This document shows, in pieces, positions 52,925 to 64,000 of a DNA stretch of 64,000 nucleotides. The notes beneath the pieces are model-generated. The model did not search any database. It was not told the origin of the DNA and saw nothing but the letters and a program-made list of their open reading frames with translations. Origin of the DNA: Ruminococcus sp. AM36-2AA (GTDB taxonomy: Bacteria > Bacillota > Clostridia > Lachnospirales > Lachnospiraceae); contig NZ_QTYB01000005.1 in the NCBI RefSeq assembly GCF_003461955.1, positions 1 through 64,000 on the forward strand, written 5' to 3'. The position numbers and the translations under genes are program-made. Within the stretch, counting starts at the first letter, position 1; each line of letters begins with the position of its first letter.

Positions 52925-53102
52925 TCCAAATTCCTCCTGATAAAATCAATTCTTCTTATGCGGTTACCCGCCGTTTCTGACCTATAGCAGCTCCCGCCAC
53001 TATAAAAAATGTCACTTCGTACTATCATACACAAAAACCAAAAAACCTTCAAGCGTTTTCTTATAAAATCAAAGTAATTTACGCAAATTTTATAAATAAA
53101 AA

Positions 53103-54266
<1,164 letters not shown>

Positions 54267-54413
54267 CTAAAAATATTTTAAAGTTGTCTCTGCCCGGCAT
54301 CTGCGTCGCAGATACAGCCATAACCAGCTGCCGATGCAGATATCTTTCAAAACTTTTAGTCAATATCATAACACATTTTTTTCTTTCCTGCTACTGATTG
54401 TTAAACTTTTACA

Positions 54414-54508
54414 TTGCCATTTTTTAAACGATATCGTATAATATAGGATATTCGCTTAAAAATCCTTTATAATAAGAAGAAACAACTCCCATCTGACAGA
54501 AATGTCAG
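54414..54508 (+). promoter_or_regulatory. Promoter and leader hairpin of the dehydratase activator gene
   Basis: -35 TTGCCA (54414-54419), 17-bp spacer, -10 TATAAT (54437-54442). The leader contains a small CTGACA/TGTCAG hairpin with a GAAA loop (54493-54508). Otherwise 54255-54556 contains no gene. Confidence 0.7.
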
Positions 54509-54556
54509 AGTCGGGCAACCCCTGTATAGATACAACGAGGAGGAAATCAATTTTTT

Positions 54557-57500
54557 ATGAAGAAACACACACTTGGAATTGACATTGGTTCCACCACTGT
54601 TAAGATTGCGATCTTAGACGAAAACGATACACTTGTCTTCTCCGACTATGAGAGACATTTTGCAAATATCCAGGAAACCCTTGCAGATCTTCTTCAGAAA
54701 GCTGAGGATCAGCTTGGTGAACTGACACTCTGTCCGGTCATTACAGGTTCCGGCGGACTGACACTTGCCAATCATCTGGAAGTACCTTTTGTACAGGAGG
54801 TTATCGCCGTATCCACTTCCCTGCAGAAGCTGGCACCAAAGACGGATGTTGCTATCGAGCTTGGAGGCGAGGATGCCAAGATCATCTATTTCGAAAACGG
54901 AAATGTAGAGCAGCGTATGAATGGTATCTGTGCCGGCGGTACCGGTTCCTTCATTGACCAGATGGCATCTCTTCTCCAGACCGATGCACCGGGCCTCAAT
55001 GAATACGCCAAACATTACAAGGCTCTTTATCCCATTGCGGCACGCTGCGGTGTTTTCGCAAAGACAGATATCCAGCCGCTGATCAACGACGGAGCAACCA
55101 AGGAAGATCTTTCCGCTTCCATTTTCCAGGCAGTTGTCAACCAGACCATCTCCGGTCTTGCCTGCGGTAAACCGATCCGCGGACATGTTGCATTCCTGGG
55201 CGGCCCGCTTCACTTCCTTTCCGAACTGAAGACCGCTTTTATCCGCACCCTGAAGCTGGATGACGAACACATTATCGCGCCGGACAATTCCCATCTGTTC
55301 GCAGCCATCGGCTCCGCCCTCAACGCGAAGCAGGACGTAACCGTATCTCTGGTTGAACTGAAGGAACGCATGCGTACCACCATCAAACTGGACTTTGAGG
55401 TAGAACGTATGGAACCGCTTTTTGCCACAGAGGAGGACTATCAGGCCTTCCATGACCGCCAAAGCGCCTACAAGGTAAAAACAGGCGACCTTTCTACATA
55501 TAAGGGAAAATGTTTCCTGGGAATCGACGCCGGTTCCACCACCACCAAAACTGCACTGGTAGGCGAAGACGGAACACTTCTGTACTCATTCTACAGCAAT
55601 AATAACGGAAATCCGCTGAAGACCACCATCGGTTCCATCCAGGAGATCTATGAACTCCTTCCGGAAGACGCCGAGATTGCCTTTTCCTGCTCCACCGGTT
55701 ACGGCGAGGCCCTGATCAAAGCGGCTCTTCTTCTTGATGAAGGTGAGGTTGAGACTGTTTCCCATTACTATGCAGCTGCTTTCTTTGATCCGGAAGTAGA
55801 CTGCATCCTGGATATCGGCGGTCAGGATATGAAATGCATCAAGATCCGTAACCAGACGGTAGACAGTGTACAGCTTAACGAGGCATGTTCCTCCGGTTGT
55901 GGTTCCTTTATCGAGACTTTCGCAAAATCCCTGAACTACACCGTACAGGACTTTGCAAAAGCAGCTCTTTTTGCAAAACATCCTATTGATCTTGGAACAC
56001 GCTGTACTGTATTTATGAACTCCAAGGTTAAGCAGGCACAGAAAGAAGGCGCCGAAGTTTCCGATATCTCCGCTGGTCTTGCCTACTCCGTTATCAAAAA
56101 CGCCCTCTACAAAGTTATCAAGGTTTCCGATGCTTCCGAGCTTGGCAAACACATCGTTGTACAGGGTGGTACCTTCTACAATGACGCGGTTCTCCGCAGT
56201 TTTGAGAAAATTGCCAACTGTCAGGCTATCCGCCCAGATATCGCCGGAATCATGGGTGCCTTCGGTGCCGCTCTGATCGCAAGGGAACGCTATCAGGAGG
56301 GTGAAAAAACTTCCATGCTTTCCATTGATCAGATCAACAGCCTGCAGTACACCACCTCCATGGCGAACTGCCGCGGATGTACCAACAACTGCCGTCTGAC
56401 CATCAACAAATTCTCCGGCGGCCGCAAATATATCAGTGGAAACCGCTGTGAGCGCGGACTTGGAAAAGAAAAGAACAAGGATCATATCCCGAACCTTTTC
56501 GACTATAAATATAAGAGAATTTTTTCCTACGAGCCACTTTCCGCAGACAAGGCATCCCGTGGACAGGTCGGTATCCCTCGTGTTCTGAACATGTTTGAGA
56601 ATTACCCGTTCTGGTATACTTTCTTTACCGAACTGAAATACCAGGTGGTGCTTTCTCCGACTTCCACACGTAAGATCTATGAGCTGGGTATCGAGTCCAT
56701 CCCAAGTGAGTCCGAATGCTATCCTGCAAAACTTGCTCACGGACATGTCACATGGCTGATCCGTAACGGTGTGAAGTTTATCTTCTATCCGTGCATCCCT
56801 TACGAGCGCAACGAGTTCCCGGATGCAGTCAACCATTATAACTGCCCGATCGTTACTTCCTATGCGGAAAACATCAAGAACAATGTGGACGAACTTAACG
56901 ATCCGTCCATCACTTTCCGCAACCCGTTCCTGGCATTTACTTCCGAGGAGATCCTTACAAACCGCCTTGTGGAAGAATTCCAGGATATACCTGCCGCCGA
57001 GGTCAAAGCTGCTGCCCACAAGGCTTGGGAAGAACTTGCAGCCGTACATACGGATATCCAGAAAAAGGGTGAAGAAACCCTGCAGTACCTGAAAGAAACC
57101 GGACGCCGCGGAATCGTTCTTGCAGGCCGTCCATACCATATTGACCCGGAAATCCACCACGGTATCCCGGATATGATCAACAGCTACGGAATCGCCGTAT
57201 TTACCGAAGACTCCGTTGCACACCTTGGACATCTGGAGCGTCCCATCCGTGTCAACGACCAGTGGATGTATCACTCCCGTCTCTACTCTGCCGCAAATTT
57301 TGTAAAAACAAGAGAGGATCTGGATCTGATCCAGCTGAATTCCTTCGGATGCGGACTTGATGCCGTTACCACCGATGAGGTTTATGAGATCCTGGATGGA
57401 AGTGACAAGATCTACACCTGCCTGAAAATCGATGAGGTCAACAACCTGGGTGCGGCAAGGATCCGTATCCGTTCCCTGATCGCTGCTATCCGTGCAAAAC

Positions 57501-58798
57501 AGGCACAGAATAAAAAAAGGAACATCAATCCGGCTTCCATTGAGAAGATATCCTTTACCAAGCAGATGCGTAAGGAGTACACCATTCTCTGCCCGCAGAT
57601 GTCTCCATTCCACTTCGGAATCTTTGAGGCTGCTTTTAAAGCATCCGGCTATAACCTGGAAGTCCTCCCCAACGACAACAAGCATGCTGTTGATGTGGGC
57701 CTTAAATATGTAAACAACGATGCCTGCTATCCGTCCCTGATGGTTGTGGGACAGATCATGGATGCTCTTCTTTCCGGCAAATATGACCTGAACAAAACTG
57801 CAGTCATCATGTCTCAGACAGGCGGCGGCTGCCGTGCCTCCAACTATATCGCATTCATCCGCCGTGCTCTGAAAAAAGCCGGCATGGAACAGATTCCGGT
57901 TATCTCCCTCAACTTAAGCGGACTGGAAAGCAACCCTGGCTTTAAGCTGACACTGCCGCTGATCAGGCGTATCGTTTACGGTGCCGTATTCGGTGATATC
58001 CTGATGAAATGCGTATATCGCATGCGTCCTTACGAGCTGGAAAAGGGTATCGTAAACCGCAAGCACAAAATCTGGGAGCAGCGCGTCATTGCCTTCGTAA
58101 CAGGCAGCAGCGTCAGCCATGGTACCTTCAAAAAAATGTGCCGTGAGATGGTCCATGATTTTGATACGATCCCGATCTCCGATGAGAAAAAGCCTCGCGT
58201 TGGTATCGTAGGTGAGATCCTTGTCAAGTTCCTGCCTGCTGCCAACAACCACCTGGCAGATCTTCTAGAGGCAGAAGGGGCAGAACCGGTTGTTCCGGAT
58301 CTTATTGACTTTATCTGCTACTGCTTCTACAACCAGAATTTCAAGGTTGAAAAGCTTGGATTCAAGAAATCCAAGGCAACCATCGCAAATCTTGGTCTCA
58401 GAGCCATCGACTGGCTGAGAAAAACAGCAAATGAGGCTCTGGAGCAGAGCCGCCACTTTACACCGGCCGCAGATATCCGTGATCTTGCAAAAATGGCTGC
58501 GCCCATCGTTTCTGCCGGAAATCAGACCGGTGAAGGATGGTTCCTGACCGGAGAGATGATGGAACTCATCCACGGCGGTGTCCCGAACATCGTCTGCATC
58601 CAGCCTTTTGGATGCCTGCCGAACCACATCGTAGGAAAAGGTGTCATCAAGGAAGTTCGCCGTGAGCATCCGGAAGCCAACATTGTTGCCATCGACTACG
58701 ATCCAGGTGCCAGTGAAGTAAATCAGCTGAACAGGATCAAGCTTATGCTTTCCACAGCACAGAAGAATCTGCATAAAGACGATAAAAAAGACGCATAA
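54557..58798 (+). CDS. 2-hydroxyacyl-CoA dehydratase activator fusion (double BcrAD/BadFG plus HgdB-like part)
   Basis: A 1413-residue cytoplasmic protein. Two ASKHA ATPase modules of the HgdC/BadF type stand in tandem (about 1-260 and 320-580; [10 protein letters not shown] and [13 protein letters not shown]). Each keeps the two Cys that hold the bridging [4Fe-4S] cluster ([16 protein letters not shown] and [15 protein letters not shown]). A DUF2229 segment and a CoA-dehydratase-component-like part with several Cys ([16 protein letters not shown]) follow. HgdC uses ATP to drive low-potential electron transfer onto radical dehydratases; fusion proteins of this type may instead serve double-cubane-cluster-like reductases. 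No dehydratase subunits or CoA transferase are nearby. The ribosome site is CGAGGAGGAAA. Confidence 0.88.
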   Translation: MKKHTLGIDIGSTTVKIAILDENDTLVFSDYERHFANIQETLADLLQKAEDQLGELTLCPVITGSGGLTLANHLEVPFVQEVIAVSTSLQKLAPKTDVAIELGGEDAKIIYFENGNVEQRMNGICAGGTGSFIDQMASLLQTDAPGLNEYAKHYKALYPIAARCGVFAKTDIQPLINDGATKEDLSASIFQAVVNQTISGLACGKPIRGHVAFLGGPLHFLSELKTAFIRTLKLDDEHIIAPDNSHLFAAIGSALNAKQDVTVSLVELKERMRTTIKLDFEVERMEPLFATEEDYQAFHDRQSAYKVKTGDLSTYKGKCFLGIDAGSTTTKTALVGEDGTLLYSFYSNNNGNPLKTTIGSIQEIYELLPEDAEIAFSCSTGYGEALIKAALLLDEGEVETVSHYYAAAFFDPEVDCILDIGGQDMKCIKIRNQTVDSVQLNEACSSGCGSFIETFAKSLNYTVQDFAKAALFAKHPIDLGTRCTVFMNSKVKQAQKEGAEVSDISAGLAYSVIKNALYKVIKVSDASELGKHIVVQGGTFYNDAVLRSFEKIANCQAIRPDIAGIMGAFGAALIARERYQEGEKTSMLSIDQINSLQYTTSMANCRGCTNNCRLTINKFSGGRKYISGNRCERGLGKEKNKDHIPNLFDYKYKRIFSYEPLSADKASRGQVGIPRVLNMFENYPFWYTFFTELKYQVVLSPTSTRKIYELGIESIPSESECYPAKLAHGHVTWLIRNGVKFIFYPCIPYERNEFPDAVNHYNCPIVTSYAENIKNNVDELNDPSITFRNPFLAFTSEEILTNRLVEEFQDIPAAEVKAAAHKAWEELAAVHTDIQKKGEETLQYLKETGRRGIVLAGRPYHIDPEIHHGIPDMINSYGIAVFTEDSVAHLGHLERPIRVNDQWMYHSRLYSAANFVKTREDLDLIQLNSFGCGLDAVTTDEVYEILDGSDKIYTCLKIDEVNNLGAARIRIRSLIAAIRAKQAQNKKRNINPASIEKISFTKQMRKEYTILCPQMSPFHFGIFEAAFKASGYNLEVLPNDNKHAVDVGLKYVNNDACYPSLMVVGQIMDALLSGKYDLNKTAVIMSQTGGGCRASNYIAFIRRALKKAGMEQIPVISLNLSGLESNPGFKLTLPLIRRIVYGAVFGDILMKCVYRMRPYELEKGIVNRKHKIWEQRVIAFVTGSSVSHGTFKKMCREMVHDFDTIPISDEKKPRVGIVGEILVKFLPAANNHLADLLEAEGAEPVVPDLIDFICYCFYNQNFKVEKLGFKKSKATIANLGLRAIDWLRKTANEALEQSRHFTPAADIRDLAKMAAPIVSAGNQTGEGWFLTGEMMELIHGGVPNIVCIQPFGCLPNHIVGKGVIKEVRREHPEANIVAIDYDPGASEVNQLNRIKLMLSTAQKNLHKDDKKDA

Positions 58799-58844
58799 CA
58801 AGAAATGCAGGTTACAAACATCTTTTTCCCAAAAACAAATTCAA

Positions 58845-58889
58845 AGCTGCACAGCCGCAGGATCCCTGCCGGCTGTGCAGCTCTTTTTA
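58845..58889 (+). terminator. Terminator after the activator fusion gene
   Basis: A 12-bp perfect stem AGCTGCACAGCC/GGCTGTGCAGCT followed by CTTTTTATTT. Confidence 0.92.
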
Positions 58890-58932
58890 TTTCAGATATG
58901 ATTCCTGTCAGACAGATTTTTTCTCTGATCCA

Positions 58933-59556
58933 TCACTCTTCACAGGAGGCTTTGCACGGAGCATCAAAGCTCGGGTTAAAGGCATAGAAATTTTTGGCAT
59001 CCAGCTGCTCCTGCACGGATCTCAGTGCTTCACCGAAACGCTGGAAATGGACTACCTCTCTTGCCCGAAGGAAACGGATGGGATCTGCAACCTCCGGGAT
59101 ATTTTTCACCACCCGGAGGATATTATCGTAGGTGGAGCGTGCCTTCTGTTCTGCTGCCAGATCTTCAAACAGATCCGTGATCGGATCACCCTTACTCTGG
59201 AATTCGCAGGCATTAAAGGGCACTCCACCTGCAGCCTGCGGCCAGATTCCCACCGTGTGGTCAATATAATACGGCCCAAGTCCGCTGTTCTCGATTTCTT
59301 CCATAGAAAGATCCTTTGTCAGCTGATGGACAATGGTGGATACAATTTCCAAATGAGCTAATTCTTCCGTTCCCACATCATTCAGCACCGCCGCGACCAT
59401 CCGGTTCGGCGCAGTAAATCTCTGGGAAAGATACCTCATGGAAGCGCCTATTTCGCCATCGGGACCGCCGTACTGGCTAGAGATGAACTGTGCCAGTTTT
59501 GCATTGGGCGTTTTGATATTTACAGGATACTGGAGTCTTTTTTCATAATTCCACAT
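58933..59556 (-). CDS. cotJC: Spore coat protein CotJC (manganese catalase family)
   Basis: A 207-residue ferritin-like four-helix protein. Di-metal ligands of Mn catalases are visible in GTEELAHLEIVSTIV and the later EQKARSTYDNI and REVVHFQRFGEAL helices. CotJC sits in the spore coat and probably removes peroxide. ATG at 59556 starts MWNYEKRLQYPV; the GGAGGG ribosome site lies within the end of cotJB. Confidence 0.93.
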   Translation of the reverse strand: MWNYEKRLQYPVNIKTPNAKLAQFISSQYGGPDGEIGASMRYLSQRFTAPNRMVAAVLNDVGTEELAHLEIVSTIVHQLTKDLSMEEIENSGLGPYYIDHTVGIWPQAAGGVPFNACEFQSKGDPITDLFEDLAAEQKARSTYDNILRVVKNIPEVADPIRFLRAREVVHFQRFGEALRSVQEQLDAKNFYAFNPSFDAPCKASCEE

Positions 59557-59558
59557 AA

Positions 59559-59840
59559 CTATCTGCACCCTCCTTCCTGTTCCCACGGAAACGGCTGCTC
59601 CATCCACTGCCAGGAGTTAAGATTGCTGTCGTTTCCGGTATCGATGGTCAACGGACCATAAAGTTTTGCATATTTTTCCAGAAGTTCATTTCTTCTGGCA
59701 GAAAGTTCGCTGAAATACTCCAGCGCCCGTTTTTCCCCTGGATGTGTATCCAGGAAAAGAAGAAGATCATCAATAGCAAAACTTACCTGATCAATGGACT
59801 GTAACAGTTCTTTTTTTGAAGTACAGTTTCCGGACATCAT
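59559..59840 (-). CDS. cotJB: Spore coat protein CotJB
   Basis: A 93-residue protein; family signature QSIDQVSFAIDDLLLFLDTHPGEKRALEYF and YGPLTIDTGND...WQWMEQPFPWE. It overlaps cotJA by 4 bp. Its role in the coat is not well defined. Confidence 0.93.
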   Translation of the reverse strand: MMSGNCTSKKELLQSIDQVSFAIDDLLLFLDTHPGEKRALEYFSELSARRNELLEKYAKLYGPLTIDTGNDSNLNSWQWMEQPFPWEQEGGCR

Positions 59841-60208
59841 CTACGGCCTCCTCTCCTGCCGCAGAACGGCTTGCAAAGCTCAGGAAAGATTGTTCCAACC
59901 TGAAGCGCTTTTTTCAGCTCAAACGTAGGCGCAAATTCCTGGCATGGCACATAAGCCATTGCCGGAACCAGATGTTTAAGATGCGAATACATCTCCTGGT
60001 CAGCGCTGTTTCCGGTTCCCGGCATTTTGCATCCACAGGTTTCCTTCGGCATATTTTTCTTCATGCTGTTGCAATGGTTCCCGTTCTGGCTGCCGTGATT
60101 TGCCATATCTGAAGATGAACAATCGTTCCGGGCTGCCATCCCGCCATTCATCCCACAGGTATACTGATATGGCCGGCAGCCCGAACGATTCATCTGAAAT
60201 CGGTCCAT
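59837..60208 (-). CDS. cotJA: Spore coat protein CotJA
   Basis: A 123-residue protein whose C-terminal half is the CotJA domain (LVPAMAYVPCQEFAPTFELKKALQVGTIFPEL...). The N-terminal half is a Cys/Gly/Met/Asn-rich low-complexity extension, longer than in Bacillus. ATG at 60208 was chosen because AAAGGATTTCGCTT precedes it; GTG 60235 or ATG 60229 would add up to nine residues but lack a ribosome site. No mother-cell promoter was resolved upstream. Confidence 0.85.
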   Translation of the reverse strand: MDRFQMNRSGCRPYQYTCGMNGGMAARNDCSSSDMANHGSQNGNHCNSMKKNMPKETCGCKMPGTGNSADQEMYSHLKHLVPAMAYVPCQEFAPTFELKKALQVGTIFPELCKPFCGRRGGRR

Positions 60209-60346
60209 AAGCGAAATCCTTTCATTCATGATCACGCTATATTTTATGACAGTTTTTTAAACTTGTGAAAACCGTAATGTCCACTTTCCTTCACATATAT
60301 CTATCTTTCTACCATTTTTTTCTATATATACAGGAAAATATTACTG

Positions 60347-60375
60347 TTTAAAAATCAGATATACAATGCTATAAT
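60347..60375 (+). promoter_or_regulatory. Promoter of trkA-trkH
   Basis: -35 TTTAAA (60347-60352), 17-bp spacer, -10 TATAAT (60370-60375), leader about 70 nt. No c-di-AMP riboswitch is evident. Confidence 0.6.
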
Positions 60376-60452
60376 ATCCTTGCCTATCTTTACACGGATG
60401 GGCGCTTTTACTTATGATTTGTAGCCCTGACCGGCTATTGAAGGAGGAAATT

Positions 60453-61811
60453 ATGCAGGTAATTATTGTAGGCTGCGGAAAAGTCGGTAGAAATCTTGCA
60501 GAGCAGCTTCAGGCAGAGGATATTGATATCACTCTTGTCGACGTTATCGCCGACAAGATCAATGATCTCTGCGAAAATATCGACGCTATGGGAATCGTCG
60601 GTAACGGTGCCAGCATCAATACTTTAATGGAGGCAGGTGTTGATACTGCAGATATCCTGATCGCAGTTACCGCTTCTGACGAGCTGAACCTTCTCTGCTG
60701 TCTGATCGCGCAGAAGGCCAACCACTGCCAGACTATCGCCCGCGTCCGTAACCCCATTTATGAAAAAGAAATCGGCTTCATCAAAGAACGTCTTGGTGTT
60801 ACCATGATCATTAATCCGGAGCTTGCCGCTGCCCAGGAAATTTCACGGCTTCTCCGTTTTCCATCTGCGATCAAGATTGACACCTTTGCTCGTGGCCGTG
60901 TAGAACTTCTCAAGTTTAAAGTTCTCCCGGAATTCAAGCTGGACGGAATGAGCGTTTCCCAGATCTCAGATGCTTTCCGAAGTGATATTCTGGTCTGCGC
61001 GATTGAAAGCCGTGACAATGTATCCATTCCTGGTGGTGATCACATTATACACGACGGAGATATGGTTTCCATTCTGGCCTCTCCGCTTAATGCAGCGGCA
61101 TTTTTCCGTAAGATCGGTCTCAAGACCAATCAGGTCAAAAACTGTATCATTGTAGGTGGTGGAACCATTTCCTACTATCTTGCACACGCACTTCTTGATA
61201 TGAAGATCGGTGTCAAGATTATCGAGCAGAACAAAGACCGCTGCGAACACTTAAGCGAACTGCTTCCAGACGCAACTATCATCAATGGTGACGGAACAAA
61301 TCGTTCTCTCCTTCTTGAAGAGGGACTGACAGAATCTGAATCCTTTGTCACCCTGACCAATCTGGATGAGGAGAATGTTTTCCTTGCACTCTTTGCAAAG
61401 AGTATTTCCGATGCCAAGCTGGTTGCCAAAGTCAACCGTCTGGAATTCGATGATGTCATTGACTCTCTGGATATCGGAAGCGTCATCTATCCGAAGAATA
61501 TTACCGCCGACTACATTCTGCAGTATGTCCGTGCCACCCAGAACAGTATCGGAAGCAATGTGGAAACGCTTTATCACATTCTGGACAACAATGCAGAAGC
61601 ACTGGAATTTGCCATCCGCGAGGAATCTGCCGTAACGGACATTCCTCTTGCAGAACTGAATCTCCGGAAGAACCTTCTGGTGGGATGCCTGAACCGCAAC
61701 GGCCGCATCCGCATTCCCCGTGGTCAGGATACCATTCAGGTAGGCGACACGGTCATCATTGTAACCACTCACAAAGGCCTCCGTGACATCACAGACATAC
61801 TTGCAAAATAG
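60453..61811 (+). CDS. trkA: Trk potassium transporter, regulatory subunit TrkA
   Basis: A 452-residue cytoplasmic gating subunit with two RCK_N/TrkA_C repeats. The first NAD(H)-binding motif is GCGKVGRNLAEQL (1-20), the second VGGGTISYYLAHALL (about 232). It forms a ring under TrkH and links K+ uptake to nucleotides. ATG at 60453 has GAAGGAGGAAATT; trkH follows 12 bp later. Confidence 0.95.
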   Translation: MQVIIVGCGKVGRNLAEQLQAEDIDITLVDVIADKINDLCENIDAMGIVGNGASINTLMEAGVDTADILIAVTASDELNLLCCLIAQKANHCQTIARVRNPIYEKEIGFIKERLGVTMIINPELAAAQEISRLLRFPSAIKIDTFARGRVELLKFKVLPEFKLDGMSVSQISDAFRSDILVCAIESRDNVSIPGGDHIIHDGDMVSILASPLNAAAFFRKIGLKTNQVKNCIIVGGGTISYYLAHALLDMKIGVKIIEQNKDRCEHLSELLPDATIINGDGTNRSLLLEEGLTESESFVTLTNLDEENVFLALFAKSISDAKLVAKVNRLEFDDVIDSLDIGSVIYPKNITADYILQYVRATQNSIGSNVETLYHILDNNAEALEFAIREESAVTDIPLAELNLRKNLLVGCLNRNGRIRIPRGQDTIQVGDTVIIVTTHKGLRDITDILAK

Positions 61812-61823
61812 AGGTACTGAAAA

Positions 61824-63263
61824 ATGAATTATTCAATTATTGTTTATATCCTGGGATGGATCATGAACGTGGAAGCAGTCTGCATGTTGGTTCCCAGTAT
61901 CACAGCCCTTATCTACCGTGAAAAAGCCGGAATCGCCTTTGTGATCACAATTCTGGCATGCCTGGCGATCGGTGTTCCACTGGTCAGCCGCAAACCGTCC
62001 AAGAAAGCGTTTTACGCCCGTGAAGGCCTTGTGACTACTGCTTTAAGCTGGATCGTCCTCAGTATTGTCGGTGCTGTGCCGTTTGTGCTCAGCGGGGCTA
62101 TCCCGAATCCCATTGATGCTTTTTTTGAGATTGTTTCCGGTTTCACTACAACCGGTTCCAGTATTCTCTCCGATCCATCACAGATGCCTTACAGCATCAA
62201 TATCTGGAGATGTTTTTCCCACTGGATCGGTGGTATGGGTGTTCTGGTATTTATCCTGACACTGCTTCCGCTTGCAGGTGGCTATCATATGAACCTTATG
62301 AAGGCAGAAAGCCCCGGTCCTTCCGTAGGAAAGCTTCTTCCAAAAGTCCAGTCAACTGCCAAGATCCTGTACAAGATCTACATTGCACTCACTGTTGCAC
62401 TGATCATCCTCCTGCTTCTTGGGGGGATGCCTCTTTACGACAGTCTCTGTGCAGCATTTGGAACTGCCGGAACCGGTGGGTTCGGAATCAAATCCGACAG
62501 TATGGGAAGTTACAGCTTATATATTCAGATCGTCATCACTATCTTTATGATCCTGTTTGGCGTAAACTTCAATGTCTATTTTCTTCTTCTCACCAGGAAG
62601 TTTTCTCAGGCATTGAAATCTGAAGAGGTCCGCTGCTATTTCTTTGTGATCATCGCTTCTGCCCTGATGATCACTTTCAACGTCCGGCATCTGTTTGACA
62701 ATGTGTGGGAAGCACTTCAGCAGGCATTTTTCCAGGTTGGTTCTATTATCACCACCACCGGTTATGCCACTACGGATTTTAACCAGTGGCCTGCGGTATC
62801 CAGGACGATCCTGGTACTGCTTACCTTCTGTGGTGCCTGTGCCGGCAGTACAGGCGGCGGAATCAAGATTTCCCGTCTTCTGCTTCTTGCAAAATCCGTC
62901 CGCAAGGAACTGCATCTTTATCTGCATCCCAATGCGGTAAAAAAGATCAAAATGGACGGAAAAGCGGTATCACACGAAGTAATGCGTGCCACCAATATTT
63001 ATATGATTGTTTACCTTATGCTGATGGCCGTATCTATTTTTCTCATCAGTTTTGACGAATTTGACCTCGTGACAAACTTCACTGCTGTAGCAACTACACT
63101 GAACAATGTAGGCCCCGGTCTTTCCCTGATCGGCCCTACCGGAAACTTCGGAATCTTTTCTCCCCTGTCCAAACTGGTTCTCTCTTTTGACATGCTTGCC
63201 GGACGACTGGAGCTGTTCCCGATTCTGATTCTTTTCCTTCGGGAAACCTGGAAAAAATTCTGA
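61824..63263 (+). CDS. trkH: Trk potassium transporter, membrane subunit TrkH
   Basis: A 479-residue channel-like subunit with about ten TM segments. Selectivity-filter loops of the four M1-P-M2 repeats are visible: VSGFTTTGSSIL, FGTAGTGGFG, ITTTGYATTDFNQWP and NNVGPGLSLIGPTGNF; the gating-loop segment CAGSTGGGIKISR is also present. It imports K+ with TrkA. Confidence 0.96.
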   Translation: MNYSIIVYILGWIMNVEAVCMLVPSITALIYREKAGIAFVITILACLAIGVPLVSRKPSKKAFYAREGLVTTALSWIVLSIVGAVPFVLSGAIPNPIDAFFEIVSGFTTTGSSILSDPSQMPYSINIWRCFSHWIGGMGVLVFILTLLPLAGGYHMNLMKAESPGPSVGKLLPKVQSTAKILYKIYIALTVALIILLLLGGMPLYDSLCAAFGTAGTGGFGIKSDSMGSYSLYIQIVITIFMILFGVNFNVYFLLLTRKFSQALKSEEVRCYFFVIIASALMITFNVRHLFDNVWEALQQAFFQVGSIITTTGYATTDFNQWPAVSRTILVLLTFCGACAGSTGGGIKISRLLLLAKSVRKELHLYLHPNAVKKIKMDGKAVSHEVMRATNIYMIVYLMLMAVSIFLISFDEFDLVTNFTAVATTLNNVGPGLSLIGPTGNFGIFSPLSKLVLSFDMLAGRLELFPILILFLRETWKKF

Positions 63264-63273
63264 TAAAAAATAT

Positions 63274-63312
63274 AACCGGAGAAACATGGGTTTTCCCATT
63301 TCTCCGGTTTTT
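63274..63312 (+). terminator. Terminator of trkA-trkH
   Basis: AACCGGAGAAA (63274-63284) pairs with TTTCTCCGGTT (63299-63309) followed by a T-run. Confidence 0.92.
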
Positions 63313-63525
63313 GTTTCCCGCCGCCCTCGATCGGACATTCGCGGATCTCTTTCACTTTTTACTCATATCCATTTCACTGCAAGCATATTTTGTCATATTT
63401 GCGTCATAAATCGCATTTTTTCACATTTATTTCAAATCTTAGTCACACTTTCTTCACATTTTTCCTGTATATTATTAGCCATAGAAGGCGATGAGCTTTC
63501 TATAATATTTTTCTTTTTCATACGC

Positions 63526-63545
63526 GCCGGTACGAAAGTACCGGC
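63526..63545. other. GAAA-tetraloop hairpin
   Basis: GCCGGTAC/GTACCGGC around GAAA, just downstream of the last minus-strand gene. No good T-run on either side. The rest of 63313-63555 shows no gene. Confidence 0.5.
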
Positions 63546-63555
63546 CTCCTTCCAT

Positions 63556-64000
63556 TTATGGGGTATTTTTTTTCACCCCTTCATAATCGAATTCCGGAAT
63601 GAAACTTTCGGAAGCAGTTTCCCCCTCCTGGATAAATCCATTTTGAATTCCCATATCTACCGCAGCATCCAGAACTTTTTCATATTCCCGCTTTGTTACT
63701 TTTCTGTTCAGCTCTTTAAACTTTTCAAATTTTCTTACTGGTGTATACTGGTTCATGATGCTGATATAAATATTTTCTCCATAAGTTTCATGAAGGTAGT
63801 TCAGAACTTCCCTTGAATTTCTGGTATGTCCCGGCAGGATCAGGTGCCGGACGATCGTTCCCCTTCGGATATAACCATCTGCTCCGAATTCACATGGACC
63901 TGTCTGTCTCACCATTTCCGCAACAGCTGCCTTTGCAATATCCGGATAGTCTGCCGCATGAGAATATTTTTCTGCCAGATCTGTTTCCATATACTTCATA
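63556..64000 (-). CDS. PflX-like radical SAM protein, partial (C-terminal part)
   Basis: At least 148 residues, running off the right edge; only the C-terminal half is seen. RRGTIVRHLILPGHTRNSREVLNYL and ISIMNQYTPV match the C-terminal half of COG1313 (PflX) proteins, relatives of pyruvate formate-lyase activating enzyme. The Cx3Cx2C cluster motif must lie outside the window. The ATG at 63999 is internal, not the start. Function of the family is not established. Confidence 0.8.
   Translation of the reverse strand, partial: MKYMETDLAEKYSHAADYPDIAKAAVAEMVRQTGPCEFGADGYIRRGTIVRHLILPGHTRNSREVLNYLHETYGENIYISIMNQYTPVRKFEKFKELNRKVTKREYEKVLDAAVDMGIQNGFIQEGETASESFIPEFDYEGVKKNTP

Noticed and set aside
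54480-54556. Riboswitch in the activator gene leader
   Set aside because: Only one small CTGACA/TGTCAG hairpin is seen, with no known aptamer core or expression platform.
55586-57685. A 699-codon open frame opposite the activator fusion gene
   Set aside because: A shadow of the strong codon bias of the plus-strand gene, which has clear ATPase motifs; the antisense product resembles nothing.
60236-60452. c-di-AMP riboswitch before trkA
   Set aside because: The leader after the likely promoter is only about 70 nt and lacks the conserved ydaO-type core.

Overview
The window reads as chromosome from a spore-forming, Gram-positive gut Firmicute, most likely a Lachnospiraceae member of the Blautia/Ruminococcus type; the genus is an inference. 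Signs are the cotJA-cotJB-cotJC spore coat operon, a CotS-like coat kinase, the hup-rqcP-yabP-divIC-spoIIE-tilS-hpt-ftsH block, a T-box in front of proS, strong AGGAGG-type ribosome sites, canonical TTGACA-17-TATAAT promoters, and YesM/YesN plus ABC sugar systems. No transposase, CRISPR array or phage structural gene was seen. Most genes lie on the minus strand.

Layout. 1-755: a structured repeat. 756-1031: CsoR-type metal regulator. 1.2-9.3 kb: carbohydrate ABC system (binding protein, two permeases) with a YesN/YesM pair and a second lipoprotein binding protein. 9.6-10.7 kb: fba and tRNA-Tyr. 10.8-11.3 kb: second copy of the structured repeat. 11.4-21.1 kb: an accessory catabolic island with all three 5-oxoprolinase subunits (PxpA, B, C), an RraA/HMG-aldolase-like protein, a 2-hydroxyacid dehydrogenase, an aminotransferase, a dicarboxylate/amino acid symporter and a LysR regulator. 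It is interrupted at 16.1-17.5 kb by a small insertion lodged inside a terminator. 21.4-24.8 kb: a very His-rich Zn/Cd P-type ATPase and an ArsR sensor. 24.9-27.4 kb: Hpt protein and GH13 enzyme. 27.7-34.7 kb: the ftsH-to-hup housekeeping and sporulation block. 34.8-40.7 kb: phosphoglucomutase, CotS-like protein, cca, proS with T-box. 41.4-48.2 kb: leuB-ilvD-ilvB-serC-serA operon. 48.5-51.8 kb: YdjG/H/I-like envelope-stress module. 52-52.5 kb: 69-bp tandem repeats and a third giant hairpin. 52.6-54.3 kb: yajC, tgt. 54.6-58.8 kb: a 1413-residue 2-hydroxyacyl-CoA dehydratase activator fusion. 58.9-60.2 kb: cotJ operon. 60.4-63.3 kb: trkA-trkH. 63.6 kb to the end: partial PflX-like radical SAM gene.

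How the genes may work together. The 11.4-21.1 kb island can be read as one pathway: a symporter takes up an acidic cyclic or linear amino acid, PxpABC opens an oxoproline-type ring with ATP, the aminotransferase makes a 2-oxo acid, the RraA-family aldolase splits it, and the dehydrogenase reduces an oxo-acid product. This is inference from gene content.

The most unusual material is non-coding: three ~200-bp nested inverted repeats (408-614, 11033-11234, 52307-52517) whose stems differ in sequence yet still pair, around a conserved loop motif, with associated 46-bp, 24-bp and 69-bp tandem repeats and a second paired-hairpin element at 10771-10834 and 41271-41335.
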